DNA of 64,000 bases from Raineyella antarctica (GTDB lineage: Bacteria > Actinomycetota > Actinomycetes > Propionibacteriales > Propionibacteriaceae). The position numbers and the translations under genes are program-made. A model generated the notes under the pieces. The model did no database searches, had not been told where the DNA came from, and saw only the letters and a program-made list of their open reading frames with translations. The DNA lies in NCBI RefSeq assembly GCF_900092135.1, contig NZ_FMYF01000013.1, positions 1-64,000 of the forward strand, in the 5' to 3' direction. Below, piece by piece: positions 7,837-23,989 of the stretch; the first letter of the stretch is position 1; each line of letters starts with the position of its first letter.

Positions 7837-8078
7837 GGTTAAGATGTGAAACCGTGCTGTCGTGTGCCCGTTCCCGGGTGCCCCCAGCGCGACCGGTCGG
7901 TAGCTGAGCACCCCAGCCAGGTTCCCCTCGCACCGATCGGCAGCGAGTACCTCACGTACCCGCACGCCCCGCGCCTGCCACGGGGATGTCGACAATCGGC
8001 CGTACGGTCCCGTGCGGCCGCCGAGAAATGGTCGTACGCCCGCGTACGACCATGAGCATGCACTGAAAGGACCCTCGC
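7837..8078 (+). promoter_or_regulatory. rplK leader with candidate promoter and hairpin
   Basis: A -10 box TAAGAT (7840-7845) stands just behind the nusG terminator; no convincing -35 is visible. A perfect hairpin GGTCGTACG-CCCG-CGTACGACC occupies 8030-8051, shortly upstream of the rplK ribosome binding site. L1 controls its own operon through the rplK leader in other bacteria, but L1 binding to this hairpin is only inferred. Confidence 0.5.
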
Positions 8079-8510
8079 ATGCCTCCGAAGAAGAAGGTCG
8101 CGGCGATCGTCAAGATCGCCATCAACGCCGGTGCGGCCAACCCCGCGCCGCCCGTCGGTACCGCCCTCGGCCCGCACGGCGTCAACATCATGGAGTTCTG
8201 CAAGGCGTACAACGCCGCGACGGAATCCCAGCGTGGCAACGTCATCCCCGTCGAGATCACCATCTACGAGGACCGGTCGTTCACCTTCATCACGAAGACG
8301 CCGCCGGCCGCCGAGCTGATCAAGAAGGCCGCCGGCCTGAAGAAGGGCTCCGGCACCCCGAACAAGGACAAGGTCGGCAAGCTCACCGCCGATCAGGTCC
8401 GCGAGATCGCCACGACCAAGCTGCCCGACCTCAACGCCAATGACGTCGACGCCGCGATGAAGATCGTTGCCGGCACCGCCCGTTCCATGGGTGTCACCGT
8501 CGAGGGCTGA
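8079..8510 (+). CDS. rplK: 50S ribosomal protein L11
   Basis: Binds 23S rRNA at the GTPase-associated centre and contacts EF-G, EF-Tu and RelA. 143 residues, the normal size. The N-terminal proline-rich linker [16 protein letters not shown] and the C-terminal rRNA-binding domain ending in GVTVEG are intact. The ATG follows AAAGGA. It is co-transcribed with rplA 108 bp downstream. Confidence 0.97.
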   Translation: MPPKKKVAAIVKIAINAGAANPAPPVGTALGPHGVNIMEFCKAYNAATESQRGNVIPVEITIYEDRSFTFITKTPPAAELIKKAAGLKKGSGTPNKDKVGKLTADQVREIATTKLPDLNANDVDAAMKIVAGTARSMGVTVEG

Positions 8511-8618
8511 GGCCCGCCCTTCCGTTCGGCGACGAACGGAGTCCACCTCCACCGGACGTGGGAGGACCAGCGCGGTCCGCACCACAACTGGTACCCCAGC
8601 AGTTAAGGAAACCAGCAC

Positions 8619-9329
8619 ATGAAGCGCAGCAAGGCCTACCGGGCAGCCGCCGCCAACCGCGACGACGCCGCCCTCTACTCCCCGGCCGAGGCCCTGACCC
8701 TGGTCAAGGACAACGCCTCCGCCAAGTTCGACGAGACGATCGAGGTCGCGATGCGCCTCGGCGTCGACCCCCGCAAGGCCGACCAGATGGTCCGCGGCAC
8801 GGTCAACCTGCCCCATGGCACCGGCAAGACGGCGAGGGTCCTCGTCTTCGCCACCGGTGCGAACGCTGAGGCCGCCACGGCCGCCGGCGCCGACGAGGTC
8901 GGTGCCGACGAGCTGATCGAGAAGATCCAGGGTGGCTACCTGGACTTCGACGCGGTCGTCGCGACGCCCGACATGATGGGCAAGGTCGGCAAGCTCGGAC
9001 GCGTCCTCGGCCCGCGCGGCCTGATGCCGAACCCGAAGACCGGCACCGTGACGATGGACGTCGCCAAGGCCGTCACCGAGATCAAGGGCGGCAAGATCGA
9101 GTTCCGCGTGGACCGTCACGCGAACCTGCAGTTCATCATCGGCAAGGCTTCCTTCTCCCTGGAGCAGCTGCAGGAGAACTACTTCGCCGCCGTCGAGGAG
9201 ATCGTCCGCCTCAAGCCGACCACGGCCAAGGGTCGCTACATCAAGAAGATCTCCGCGTCCTCCACCATGGGCCCGGGCATCCAGATGGACCCGGCCAAGG
9301 TGAAGTCCGAGGTCGAGGCCTCCGCCTGA
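8619..9329 (+). CDS. rplA: 50S ribosomal protein L1
   Basis: L1-stalk protein that helps eject deacylated tRNA; in many bacteria it also represses its own mRNA. 236 residues, full length. The hallmark [20 protein letters not shown] is present near the middle and the C-terminal domain is complete. The ribosome binding site AAGGAA precedes the ATG. A hairpin terminator follows at 9372-9410. Confidence 0.97.
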   Translation: MKRSKAYRAAAANRDDAALYSPAEALTLVKDNASAKFDETIEVAMRLGVDPRKADQMVRGTVNLPHGTGKTARVLVFATGANAEAATAAGADEVGADELIEKIQGGYLDFDAVVATPDMMGKVGKLGRVLGPRGLMPNPKTGTVTMDVAKAVTEIKGGKIEFRVDRHANLQFIIGKASFSLEQLQENYFAAVEEIVRLKPTTAKGRYIKKISASSTMGPGIQMDPAKVKSEVEASA

Positions 9330-9371
9330 TCCACCGCATGCAGGCCAGGCACTCGCCCGGCCACGTGAGCT

Positions 9372-9410
9372 CGAAGGGCTCCGTTCCCCCTGGGGGAGCG
9401 GAGCCCTTCG
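9372..9410 (+). terminator. Terminator after rplA
   Basis: An 18-bp stem (9372-9389 with 9393-9410) has a single mismatch and a very short loop. It separates rplK-rplA from rplJ-rplL. Confidence 0.8.
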
Positions 9411-9522
9411 GCGTACGGGGGAGCCGGGACCGGGACCAGTCCCTGCGCCGGGGCGGTCCTCTGGGCCTAACGGTCTTGGAGGTCGTGTACGGTCTCGGGT
9501 CCGTACGCTCCTCGGGTGCGAT

Positions 9523-9551
9523 TTGGCGCTGGCGGCGCGGACCCGTATAGT
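9523..9551 (+). promoter_or_regulatory. Promoter of rplJ-rplL
   Basis: The -35 TTGGCG (9523-9528) and -10 TATAGT (9546-9551) are spaced by exactly 17 bp, the clearest sigma-A type promoter in the window. Transcription from about 9558 would give a leader of roughly 225 nt. Confidence 0.75.
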
Positions 9552-9557
9552 TGTGCG

Positions 9558-9785
9558 AGCTGAAGACCGCTGGTGGTCGTACGTCTGTCGTACGCCCTAA
9601 GCTCCACCCGGAGGCCCGCGCAGGCGAGATTCATGATGGTTCGTTCGGCCGGTTCCGGCTCCACGTACGCTCATGTGCCCCGTGCCTGTGCATCGGGGCT
9701 TTTTTGTTGCCCCACCTCAGGTGGCCGGTGGTCGAGGCGTACGTCCCGCTGGGGACGTAGAACCGACAGAAGTGGAAGGAGACCC
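9558..9785 (+). ncRNA. Structured rplJ leader with internal terminator (L10-leader type)
   Basis: The long 5' leader of rplJ contains several hairpin-forming segments and an intrinsic terminator at 9677-9705: stem GCCCCG/CGGGGC, 11-nt loop and six T residues. A terminator inside the leader implies transcription attenuation. The known precedent is the L10 leader, where the L10-L12 complex binds its own mRNA. Assigning this leader to that mechanism is inferred. Confidence 0.55.
9677..9705 (+). terminator. Attenuator-type terminator in the rplJ leader
   Basis: Stem GCCCCG (9677-9682) pairs with CGGGGC (9694-9699) and is followed by TTTTTT (9700-9705). It lies between the rplJ promoter and the rplJ start codon. 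Confidence 0.75.
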
Positions 9786-10421
9786 ATGGCGAGGGAGGAC
9801 AAGGCAGCAGCTGTCAATGAGCTCAAGGAGCAGTTCGAGAGCTCTGGCGCTGTTGTGCTCACCGAGTACCGCGGCCTCACCGTGGCGCAGCTGAAGAACC
9901 TTCGGCGCGCGCTGGGCGAGGACGCCACCTACGCCGTGGCAAAGAACACCCTCGTGAAGGTGGCGGCCAACAAGGCCGGTATCGACACGCTGGACGAGAT
10001 CCTGACCGGCCCGAACGCCCTGACCTTCATCAAGGGTGACATCGCGGCAGTGGCCAAGGGCCTCAAGAACTTTGCCAAGGAAAACCCGCTCCTGGTCATC
10101 AAGGGTGGCGTCATGGAGGGCAAGTTCCTCGACGCCAAGCAGGTCGGCGCTCTGGCCGACCTCGAGTCGCGCGAGGTCTACCTCGCCAAGCTCGCCGGCG
10201 CCATGAAGGGCAACCTTTCGCAGGCCGCCGGGCTGTTCGCCGCTCCGCTGCAGACCGCTGCTCGCGCCCTGGGTGCGCTGCAGACTGCCGCCGAGGGCAA
10301 CCCCGACCTCATTGCCGGGGCCGGCGTGGCCGCCCCCGCCGCCGAGGCGACCACCGAGCCCGAGACCGTTGAGGCAGCCCCGGCTGCCGAGGCCGACGAG
10401 GCAGCGCCTGCTGCCGAATGA
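9786..10421 (+). CDS. rplJ: 50S ribosomal protein L10
   Basis: Anchors the L12 dimers to the large subunit and forms the base of the stalk. 211 residues from the ATG at 9786 ([10 protein letters not shown]), which follows AAGGAGA. An upstream in-frame extension to 9573 is rejected because it runs through the leader and attenuator. The conserved N-terminal domain (about 1-170) contains [11 protein letters not shown] and [10 protein letters not shown]. The C-terminal tail is long, Ala/Glu/Pro-rich and probably disordered. Confidence 0.96.
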   Translation: MAREDKAAAVNELKEQFESSGAVVLTEYRGLTVAQLKNLRRALGEDATYAVAKNTLVKVAANKAGIDTLDEILTGPNALTFIKGDIAAVAKGLKNFAKENPLLVIKGGVMEGKFLDAKQVGALADLESREVYLAKLAGAMKGNLSQAAGLFAAPLQTAARALGALQTAAEGNPDLIAGAGVAAPAAEATTEPETVEAAPAAEADEAAPAAE

Positions 10422-10500
10422 TCCGCTGACGGATCACCACCACCGCAGGCGTGGCCCGTTCGGCCAGACTGCAACACACATCAAGAAGTGAGGAACCATC

Positions 10501-10887
10501 ATGGCCAAGCTGACCACTGACGAGCTGATCGCCGCTTTCAAGGAAATGACCCTGATCGAGCTCTCCGAGTTCGTGAAGCTCTTCGAGGACACCTTCGAGG
10601 TCACCGCCGCTGCCCCCGTCGCCGTCGCCGCTGCCGCTCCGGCCGCCGGTGCCGCTGAGGAGGCCGAGGAGGAGGCCACCGAGTTCGACGTCATCCTCGA
10701 GTCGGCCGGTGAGAAGAAGATCCAGGTCATCAAGGAGGTGCGCGCCCTCACCTCCCTCGGCCTGAAGGAGGCCAAGGAGCTCGTCGAGGCTGCCCCGAAG
10801 GCGATCGTCGAGAAGGTCGCCAAGGACGCCGCCGAGGCCGCCAAGGAGAAGCTCGAGGCTGCCGGCGCCACCGTCACCATCAAGTGA
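10501..10887 (+). CDS. rplL: 50S ribosomal protein L7/L12
   Basis: Mobile stalk protein that recruits translational GTPases. 128 residues: an N-terminal dimerisation domain ([20 protein letters not shown]), an Ala-rich hinge (about 36-58), and a C-terminal domain with [11 protein letters not shown] and [10 protein letters not shown]. It lies 79 bp behind rplJ in the same transcript. The expected four-fold excess over L10 is usually produced at translation. Confidence 0.97.
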   Translation: MAKLTTDELIAAFKEMTLIELSEFVKLFEDTFEVTAAAPVAVAAAAPAAGAAEEAEEEATEFDVILESAGEKKIQVIKEVRALTSLGLKEAKELVEAAPKAIVEKVAKDAAEAAKEKLEAAGATVTIK

Positions 10888-10893
10888 CTCGCG

Positions 10894-10967
10894 CCTCGGA
10901 GCCCGCGGGCTCCGAGGAGGCAACTCTCGTCCGCAGGGGCGGGTCCCACAGGGATCCGCCCCTGCGG
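10894..10967 (+). terminator. Double terminator after rplL
   Basis: There are two consecutive hairpins. The first is CCTCGGAGCCC/GGGCTCCGAGG at 10894-10917, an 11-bp stem. The second is 10931-10946 with 10952-10967, a 16-bp stem with one G-T pair, followed by CGTTT. Confidence 0.85.
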
Positions 10968-11667
10968 CGTTTCGCGGTGGGGTGGGATGGGTGTCGGCCT
11001 TGCGATGTTTCTCGCTGCCACTAGACGAGTTCGCTGCCGCTGGACGAGTTCGCTGCAGTCGCGCGGCTTCGCTGCCAGTGCAAGGGCAGTGAGGTCGGCC
11101 AGGGGCAGTGAGGTCGGCCAGGGGCAGTGAGGTCGGCCAGGGGCAGTCAGCGTGTACCCGCCATTGGAGAGCGGAAGGTCGATCCCTTCATGGTCACGTG
11201 CACTGACTGCCCATCTCCGGGCCTGGTCGTCTCCCGCCGTCAAGGATTCTCGGATCCCCGCGAAGCGGACCCATCAGAGGTGCCGACAGAGGATCCCAGG
11301 GGCTCGATGGCCGAGCCCGGTTTGCTGCTCGTTCGTGGGTCTCCTCCCCCTGGCTCTTCGCTGCTGTCAAGTCAGTTCGCTGCAGTTGCGCGAGTTCCCT
11401 GCCAGTGCAAGGGCAGGGGGGTGGGCTAGGGGCAGCGAGGCCGGCCCAGGGCAGCGAGCCCGCGGGACTCAGGAACAGACGTGGGTTTGGGACGGCCCCG
11501 GGCGTCGTCGGCACCGAGGAAGCGGATCCTCGCGAGGTCCCGGAAGCAGGCCCATCGCGCGTGATTACCCAGCAGGTGTTGTCCGTTTGCCCCAAGGTGT
11601 TGGCAGTCCCGTTGTCCGGCTACCGGGACGATCCTCGGGCCTGTTCCATGGAGATGTGGACGACTTC
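10968..11667. repeat. Gene-free region with tandem and dispersed palindromic repeats
   Basis: About 700 bp without a credible gene, although a reading frame runs through it. A 42-bp segment at 11048-11089 recurs at 11375-11416 with a few changes, and part of it recurs at 27731-27764. The shared core folds into a hairpin, CTGCC-AGTGCAAG-GGCAG. The motif GTTCGCTGC and its complement GCAGCGA recur around the cores. The whole looks like a REP-like intergenic element. Confidence 0.65.
11088..11144 (+). repeat. Three perfect 19-bp tandem repeats
   Basis: Units 11088-11106, 11107-11125 and 11126-11144 are identical (AGTGAGGTCGGCCAGGGGC). A partial fourth begins AGTCAG at 11145. Perfect identity suggests recent slippage. 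Confidence 0.9.
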
Positions 11668-12621
11668 ATGGCGTACGCCGGACCCAACGGAATCATCACC
11701 ATCGATCAACTGGCCAGGTGTGGGATGACGACCGAGGAGGTCAGCCGCGCGGTCCGGAATGGATCCCTGGTACGCCTCCGCCGAGGAACCTACGCCACGG
11801 GACTGCCCGACGATCCGACCGCGCGCCACCGCCAGTTGGTGGAGGCCACGGTGCCAGCGCTGGGGGAGAGCGCCATCATCAGCCACCAGTCCGCGGCGGT
11901 GTGCCATGGTCTGGCTGTGCCCTGGTCGATGCTCGACCCCAGGATCCACCTGACCAGGGCACTCGGGGGCGGGAATCGGCGCCCGAGAATCGTCAGCCAT
12001 GTCGGGCACATCCCCAGCGACCACGTCACGACCCTGGACGGCCTGCGACTGACCTCCGTAGCCTGGAGCGTCGTGGACTGCGCCAGGACACTGGGATTCG
12101 GTGGCGGTCTGGCGGTCGCGGACAGTGCGCTCCGCCTCGCACCCCAACGAGGCGACATGGGACAGCTGTCCGCCCTACTTGACTCCGCCCTGCAACAGCA
12201 GCAGGGACGGCACGGCATTGCCACGGCGCGGGCAGTCGTGGCATTCGCCTCACCGCTGCCGGAGAGCCCGGGCGAATCGGTGAGTCGAGCCGTCCTGCGG
12301 CAGGTGGGACTGCCCGACCCGGTACTCCAGTACGAGATCCGGACCCCCGCAGGCGTCTTCGTCGCCCGCACCGACATGGCGTGGCCGGAGGACAACACCG
12401 TGGGTGAGTTCGACGGCAGGCTCAAGTACCGACGCGGAAGGGACGATGCCGCGGATCCCGGATCAGTCGTCTACCGCGAGAAACGGCGTGAGGAAGCGAT
12501 CCGCGACCTCGACTGGGAAGTCGTGCGGTGGGGCTGGGACGAATTGGGAGACCCGGCCGCCGTGGCCGTACGCATCCGTTCCGCGATGGCGCGAGGCCGT
12601 CGCCGCAAGGGGAGGACGTAG
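11668..12621 (+). CDS. AbiEi-antitoxin-like protein with C-terminal nuclease-fold domain
   Basis: 317 residues from the ATG at 11668; GTG at 11656 is an alternative. The N-terminus (GIITIDQLARCGMTTEEVSRAVRNG, then LVRLRRGTYA) resembles the winged-helix domain of type IV AbiEi-family antitoxins. The C-terminus has the pattern of DUF559/Vsr-like PD-(D/E)xK folds: TDMAWPEDNTVGEFDGRLKY, then EKRREEAIRDLDWEVVRW. Proteins of this build are common and scattered in actinobacteria, usually without a toxin partner, and none is adjacent here. Function is unknown; a DNA-binding or nuclease role is inferred. It borders the repeat-rich region, which fits an accessory gene. Confidence 0.7.
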   Translation: MAYAGPNGIITIDQLARCGMTTEEVSRAVRNGSLVRLRRGTYATGLPDDPTARHRQLVEATVPALGESAIISHQSAAVCHGLAVPWSMLDPRIHLTRALGGGNRRPRIVSHVGHIPSDHVTTLDGLRLTSVAWSVVDCARTLGFGGGLAVADSALRLAPQRGDMGQLSALLDSALQQQQGRHGIATARAVVAFASPLPESPGESVSRAVLRQVGLPDPVLQYEIRTPAGVFVARTDMAWPEDNTVGEFDGRLKYRRGRDDAADPGSVVYREKRREEAIRDLDWEVVRWGWDELGDPAAVAVRIRSAMARGRRRKGRT

Positions 12622-12655
12622 GCGCCAGACCCTTGGGACCGTCGGATCAGGACCC

Positions 12656-13213
12656 TCAGATCCCGAACCTGGCCGCCACCCCCCGTGCCAGCAGGTCGAT
12701 CCCGAGTTCCAGCCGGTCGCGTTCATCGCCAGCCGGTCCGGGCAGCACCCCGAGCGCCACGGCCTGTGCCCGGGACTGCTCGTTGATGGCCAGCCCGAGG
12801 GTCAGGTGGAGGGCGGTGGCGCCGACCGAGGAGGCCTCCGGGTCCGCGATGCCGGCCTCCCGCAGGAGCTGCACGAGGGGCTCCTCCGGGTGCAGGCTGC
12901 CGAGGCTGAGGGCCAGGGCGGAGGAGGCGAGTTCGGCGCCGTCGCGGTGGGCCAGTAGTGCCGCGCGCAGGGACTGGGACCAGCTGACCAGCGATCCGCG
13001 CCAATCCTCGCCCGGGGCCGGCGCGGTGACCTCGGACAGGATGTGCTCGGTGACTGCCCCCAGCAGCTCCTGCTTGTTGGCGTAGTGCCAGTAGAGTGCG
13101 CCCGGCTGGACCCCGAGGGCCGTTGCCAGGCGACGCATGGTGAGGTCGGCCAGACCGTACGCGTCGAGGATCTCGACCGCCTTGGCGAGGACGTCCCCGC
13201 GACTGAGCGCCAT
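12656..13213 (-). CDS. TetR family regulator, probable biotin repressor (BioQ-like)
   Basis: 185 residues. The N-terminal helix-turn-helix (about 20-46) includes LTMRRLATALGVQPGALYWHYANK; the C-terminal ligand/dimer domain is unassigned. The ATG at 13213 is chosen because GGGAGGAA precedes it; an in-frame GTG at 13234 lies 9 bp behind a -10 box (TAGGCT) and is an alternative. The gene diverges from bioB, and the bioB promoter carries 13-bp boxes of the BioQ type (TGAAC-N3-GTTCA). BioQ is the TetR repressor of biotin genes known from Corynebacterium and Mycobacterium. The assignment rests on context plus operator and is not proven. Confidence 0.75.
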   Translation of the reverse strand: MALSRGDVLAKAVEILDAYGLADLTMRRLATALGVQPGALYWHYANKQELLGAVTEHILSEVTAPAPGEDWRGSLVSWSQSLRAALLAHRDGAELASSALALSLGSLHPEEPLVQLLREAGIADPEASSVGATALHLTLGLAINEQSRAQAVALGVLPGPAGDERDRLELGIDLLARGVAARFGI

Positions 13214-13365
13214 GGTTCCTCCCGTCGTGGTCACCGACCCACGAGCCTAGTCGCCTGGCCGGCGCACTTGTGCCGGGCCCAGCGCCGACGCCTACCACCG
13301 ACGCACCGCCACCGAGGACACCCCGGGGCCCAGCTGCACCACCCGACACCCCCTCAGCCACGGAC

Positions 13366-13394
13366 TTGAACACCGTATAGTGAACGCTGTTCAA
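13366..13394 (+). promoter_or_regulatory. bioB promoter with two BioQ-type operator boxes
   Basis: A perfect 13-bp palindrome TGAACgctGTTCA occupies 13381-13393, and a degenerate copy TGAACaccGTATA occupies 13367-13379, exactly 14 bp apart. The outer arms TTGAACA/TGTTCAA also form an inverted repeat. The -10 box TATAGT (13376-13381) lies between and within the boxes, so a bound repressor would block RNA polymerase. Confidence 0.75.
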
Positions 13395-13426
13395 TGTTGC
13401 GCCCCACATCGATCCGAGGAGACCGC

Positions 13427-14599
13427 ATGACACCGCAGGACACGCTCACCGCCGAGCGCGCTGACCGTACGAACGATCCCGACCTCGCAGGCGGCGCGGA
13501 TGCCCAGGGCTCCGGTTCGACGGCCGCAACGGTCGATCCCGGTGTCCTGGCGGAGCGCATCCTTGCCGGCGGCGAGATCAGCCGCGGAGAGGCGCTGGCG
13601 CTCCTGGCCACGCCGGACGCGGATGTCCTGGGCCTGGTCCGGGCCGGTGGCCGGCTCCGCCGGCACTGGTTCGGCAACTCGGTCAAGCTCAACTACCTGG
13701 TCAACCTGAAGTCCGGCATGTGCCCGGAGGACTGCGGCTACTGCTCCCAGCGGCTCGGCTCCGAGGCGGAGGTGCTGACGTACTCCTGGCTCTCCAAGGA
13801 CAAGGCGGTCGAGGTCGCCCGGGCCGGGATGGAGGCCGGCGCCAAGCGGGTCTGCCTGGTCTCGTCCGGTCGAGGCCCCTCCAACCGTGACATCGACAGG
13901 GTGGCCGACATCATCGGTGGGCTCAAGGAGGAGGACCCGGAGATCGAGGTCTGCGCCTGCCTCGGCCTGCTCAAGGACGGCCAGGCCGAGAGGCTGGCGG
14001 CCGCCGGCGGGGACGCGTACAACCACAACCTCAACACCGCGGAGTCCAACTATGCCGACATCTGCTCCACGCACTCGTACGCCGATCGTGCCGACACGGT
14101 CGACAAGGCCAAGGATGCGGGCCTGTCGCCGTGCTCCGGCCTCATCGCCGGGATGGGGGAGACGCCCGAGCAGTTGGTCGAGGTCGTGTTCGCCCTGCGC
14201 GGACTCGACTCGGACTCGGTGCCGGTGAACTTCCTGATGCCGTTCGAGGGCACCCCGCTGGAGGGTACCCACCGGCTGACCCCGCTGGACTGCCTGCGGA
14301 TCCTCGCCATGGTCCGCTTCGTGCACCCCGACAAGGAGGTCCGGATCGCCGGCGGCCGCGAGGACAACCTGCGCTCGTTGCAGCCGCTCGGGCTGGAGGT
14401 CGCCAACTCGATCTTCCTGGGCGACTACCTCACCTCCGAGGGGCAGGCCGGTGCGGCCGACCTGCAGATGATCGCCGACGCCGGCTTCGTGCCGGTGGGG
14501 GCGGAGGACGACCCGGCGTACGTGGCGCCGCAGGTCGGCCGGGGCGCGCCGGTCGTGCGCCGCCGCGGTGCCGGCACCGACGTGGCCCCCAACGCCTGA
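13427..14599 (+). CDS. bioB: Biotin synthase
   Basis: Radical SAM enzyme that inserts sulfur into dethiobiotin, the last step of biotin synthesis. 390 residues from the ATG at 13427, which follows GAGGAGA. The SAM [4Fe-4S] ligands are Cys99, Cys103 and Cys106 (CPEDCGYC). The [2Fe-2S]-type residues lie in the barrel, with [10 protein letters not shown] and YNHNLNT segments typical of BioB. An N-terminal extension of about 35 residues is poorly conserved. No other bio gene is adjacent, so dethiobiotin must come from enzymes encoded elsewhere or from uptake. A terminator follows. Confidence 0.96.
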   Translation: MTPQDTLTAERADRTNDPDLAGGADAQGSGSTAATVDPGVLAERILAGGEISRGEALALLATPDADVLGLVRAGGRLRRHWFGNSVKLNYLVNLKSGMCPEDCGYCSQRLGSEAEVLTYSWLSKDKAVEVARAGMEAGAKRVCLVSSGRGPSNRDIDRVADIIGGLKEEDPEIEVCACLGLLKDGQAERLAAAGGDAYNHNLNTAESNYADICSTHSYADRADTVDKAKDAGLSPCSGLIAGMGETPEQLVEVVFALRGLDSDSVPVNFLMPFEGTPLEGTHRLTPLDCLRILAMVRFVHPDKEVRIAGGREDNLRSLQPLGLEVANSIFLGDYLTSEGQAGAADLQMIADAGFVPVGAEDDPAYVAPQVGRGAPVVRRRGAGTDVAPNA

Positions 14600-14610
14600 T
14601 CCACGAGGTC

Positions 14611-14637
14611 CGGCCCGCCGACCCGTGCGGCGGGCCG
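14611..14637 (+). terminator. Terminator after bioB
   Basis: The perfect 10-bp stem CGGCCCGCCG/CGGCGGGCCG has a 7-nt loop and is followed by TTCC. Confidence 0.75.
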
Positions 14638-15023
14638 TTCCTGTCCCCGCTCCGGATCGTCCTGACATCCGCCCCGGACCCCGGGCCCGCAAATGCGCTT
14701 CGGTGGCGTACGATGATCGCGAGGTTTCGGCCGGAGACACGTTCTCCGGCCACCAGGGCGTCGCCCGATGTTCACCCGGTCCGGCTGGCAGGCCGACGCG
14801 GCGCGGGGTAGATTAGGCGACAGCGGCGAAGATCTGGGCTATCATAAGTGGTTGCACTTTTTCACTATGACTGGTAGTGTCGTGCTTTGCCTGTTGTCGC
14901 CTGCCGCCCTCACAGCTCCTCCACGCCCATCCTGCCCCCGTTGACGGGATTCGTGGTCGTTGCTGTCCTCCGGTCTGTGGCACTGGCATCCAACCGCCTG
15001 CCAGTTCTGGAAGGACCAAACTG
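14638..15023 (+). promoter_or_regulatory. rpoB upstream region with two promoter candidates
   Basis: P1 candidate: TGGCAG (14786-14791) - 17 bp - TAGATT (14809-14814). P2 candidate: TTGCAC (14852-14857) - 17 bp - TAGTGT (14875-14880). P2 is the stronger by sequence. The transcripts would carry leaders of about 140-200 nt before the TTG start at 15024. No gene is seen in the interval. Confidence 0.6.
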
Positions 15024-18512
<3,489 letters not shown>

Positions 18513-18583
18513 CAGCTCCTACCCACCAGCAACTCTTTCAGGACTATCAGCCCGTCTGACGAGACGGGAGGAAGAGATACATC

Positions 18584-22435
<3,852 letters not shown>

Positions 22436-22448
22436 AGTGAATGACGTC

Positions 22449-22480
22449 GTGGGGGGCATCCGGGATCGGGTGCCCCCCAC
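22449..22480 (+). terminator. Terminator after rpoC
   Basis: A perfect 10-bp stem GTGGGGGGCA/TGCCCCCCAC closes a 12-nt loop. Confidence 0.8.
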
Positions 22481-22901
22481 GGCTGTCACCACCGGGGTGA
22501 CCGGCGGCTCGGGGGGCCCTCCCGGTGGGACGTTTTGACCATCGGGCCCTGAGTAGGTAACCTTGGTATCTGTGTCCGGCGTGTCCGGACCAATCGCAGC
22601 GCCCGCTCATGAGGTGGTCGGCCGAACCGGGCCGATCGAGGTTGAACCGGTGAGGCCCCGTATCGCGTCGTACGCGGTGTCGGCCGCCCACGGACCTCCG
22701 GAACACCCCTGGCAGAGCCGCGATCCGCGGTCGTCCCGCCTTCGGGAGCCGACGTCGCGTGAGGATATGATCCCCGCGCGCTCGTCCTCTCCGGGCAGGG
22801 GATCGCAGCAGAGGAGTCATCCAGACCCCGTTCAGGAGTCGTACGACAAGGGCGAGCCCGGCCATCGGGGGAGTCCGAACAACGGAAAGAGATACCAGCC
22901 G
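22481..22901 (+). promoter_or_regulatory. rpsL upstream region
   Basis: About 420 bp without a gene. A promoter candidate is TTGACC (22535-22540) - 17 bp - TAACCT (22558-22563), giving a leader of about 330 nt. A closer -10-like TATGAT at 22766-22771 could be a second start. An upstream in-frame extension of rpsL is rejected because S12 is a fixed-length protein. Confidence 0.45.
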
Positions 22902-23273
22902 GTGCCAACTATCCAGCAGCTGGTCCGCAAGGGCCGGACAGACAAGGCGACCAAGAGCAAGACGCCTGCCCTCAAGGGCTCGCCGCAGCGCCGTGGCGTC
23001 TGCACCCGCGTCTACACCACCACCCCGAAGAAGCCGAACTCGGCGCTGCGGAAGGTCGCCCGCGTGCGTCTCTCCAGCGGCATCGAGGTCACCGCTTACA
23101 TCCCCGGCGTCGGCCACAACCTGCAGGAGCACTCGATGGTGCTCGTGCGCGGCGGTCGTGTGAAGGACCTTCCGGGCGTTCGCTACAAGATCATCCGCGG
23201 CTCGCTGGACACCCAGGGTGTCAAGAACCGTAAGCAGGCCCGTAGCCGCTACGGCGCGAAGAAGGAGAAGTAA
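22902..23273 (+). CDS. rpsL: 30S ribosomal protein S12
   Basis: Decoding-centre protein of 123 residues, GTG start ([10 protein letters not shown]). It is wild type at the streptomycin-determining lysines: Lys in TTTPKKPNS and Lys in GRVKDLPG. The stop codon overlaps the rpsG start (TAATG), so the two are translationally coupled. Confidence 0.97.
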   Translation: MPTIQQLVRKGRTDKATKSKTPALKGSPQRRGVCTRVYTTTPKKPNSALRKVARVRLSSGIEVTAYIPGVGHNLQEHSMVLVRGGRVKDLPGVRYKIIRGSLDTQGVKNRKQARSRYGAKKEK

Positions 23274-23743
23274 TGCCTCGCAAGGGACCCGCGCCTCGGC
23301 GCCCCATGCCCGCTGACCCGGTCTACGGTTCGCCGCTGGTGAGCCAGCTGGTCAGCAAGATCCTCGTCGACGGCAAGAAGTCCGTCGCCCAGAACATCGT
23401 CTACAGCGCCCTCGAGGGCACCCGCGCCAAGACCGGCGTCGATCCGGTGCAGACCCTCAAGCGCGCGCTGGACAACGTGAAGCCGGCCCTCGAGGTCAAG
23501 TCCCGCCGTGTCGGTGGCGCGACCTACCAGGTGCCGATCGAGGTCAAGCCGGCCCGCGCGACCACGCTGGCCCTGCGCTGGCTGGTCGGCTTCTCCCGCG
23601 ACCGTCGTGAGAAGACCATGGCCGAGCGTCTGATGAACGAGATCCTGGACGCCTCGAACGGCCTCGGTGCCTCCGTGAAGCGTCGCGAGGACACCCACAA
23701 GATGGCCGAGGCCAACAAGGCTTTCGCTCATTACCGTTGGTGA
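23273..23743 (+). CDS. rpsG: 30S ribosomal protein S7
   Basis: Nucleates assembly of the 30S head and contacts E-site tRNA; in enterobacteria it represses the str operon. 156 residues, the standard length. The RKGPAPRRP start and the C-terminal [14 protein letters not shown] are complete. fusA follows after 246 bp, a wider gap than usual. Confidence 0.97.
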   Translation: MPRKGPAPRRPMPADPVYGSPLVSQLVSKILVDGKKSVAQNIVYSALEGTRAKTGVDPVQTLKRALDNVKPALEVKSRRVGGATYQVPIEVKPARATTLALRWLVGFSRDRREKTMAERLMNEILDASNGLGASVKRREDTHKMAEANKAFAHYRW

Positions 23744-23989
23744 CAACCATGTCTCACGGCCACGGGCGCCGATGGCTGGTCCCCGACTGTGCGCGTTCCG
23801 CGCATCGTCCGCGGATTGGCCCGTCGGCGCCCGTCGCCGTACCCTGTGCTGGGTTGCGTCTCGCATGCCGCCCGTCAGGCCAGACCGCCCTCGAGGCATA
23901 CGAAGGCCGGCACAACACTGAACACCGGTCCAGCCGCCACGCGCGGTCGACCCGGACGATGACCGCACACATGACGAGAGGTACCCTTC

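Noticed and set aside
11088-11144. Short CRISPR array
   Set aside because: The 19-bp units are directly adjacent without spacers, there are only three, and no cas gene is present in the window.
11152-11667. Upstream extension of the AbiEi-like gene, adding about 170 residues
   Set aside because: It crosses repeat-derived sequence and has no protein-like pattern; homologous proteins begin near the IITIDQL segment.
13394-13426. Earlier in-frame start of bioB at 13394
   Set aside because: It would lie at the edge of the operator and upstream of the expected leader; the ATG at 13427 follows GAGGAGA.
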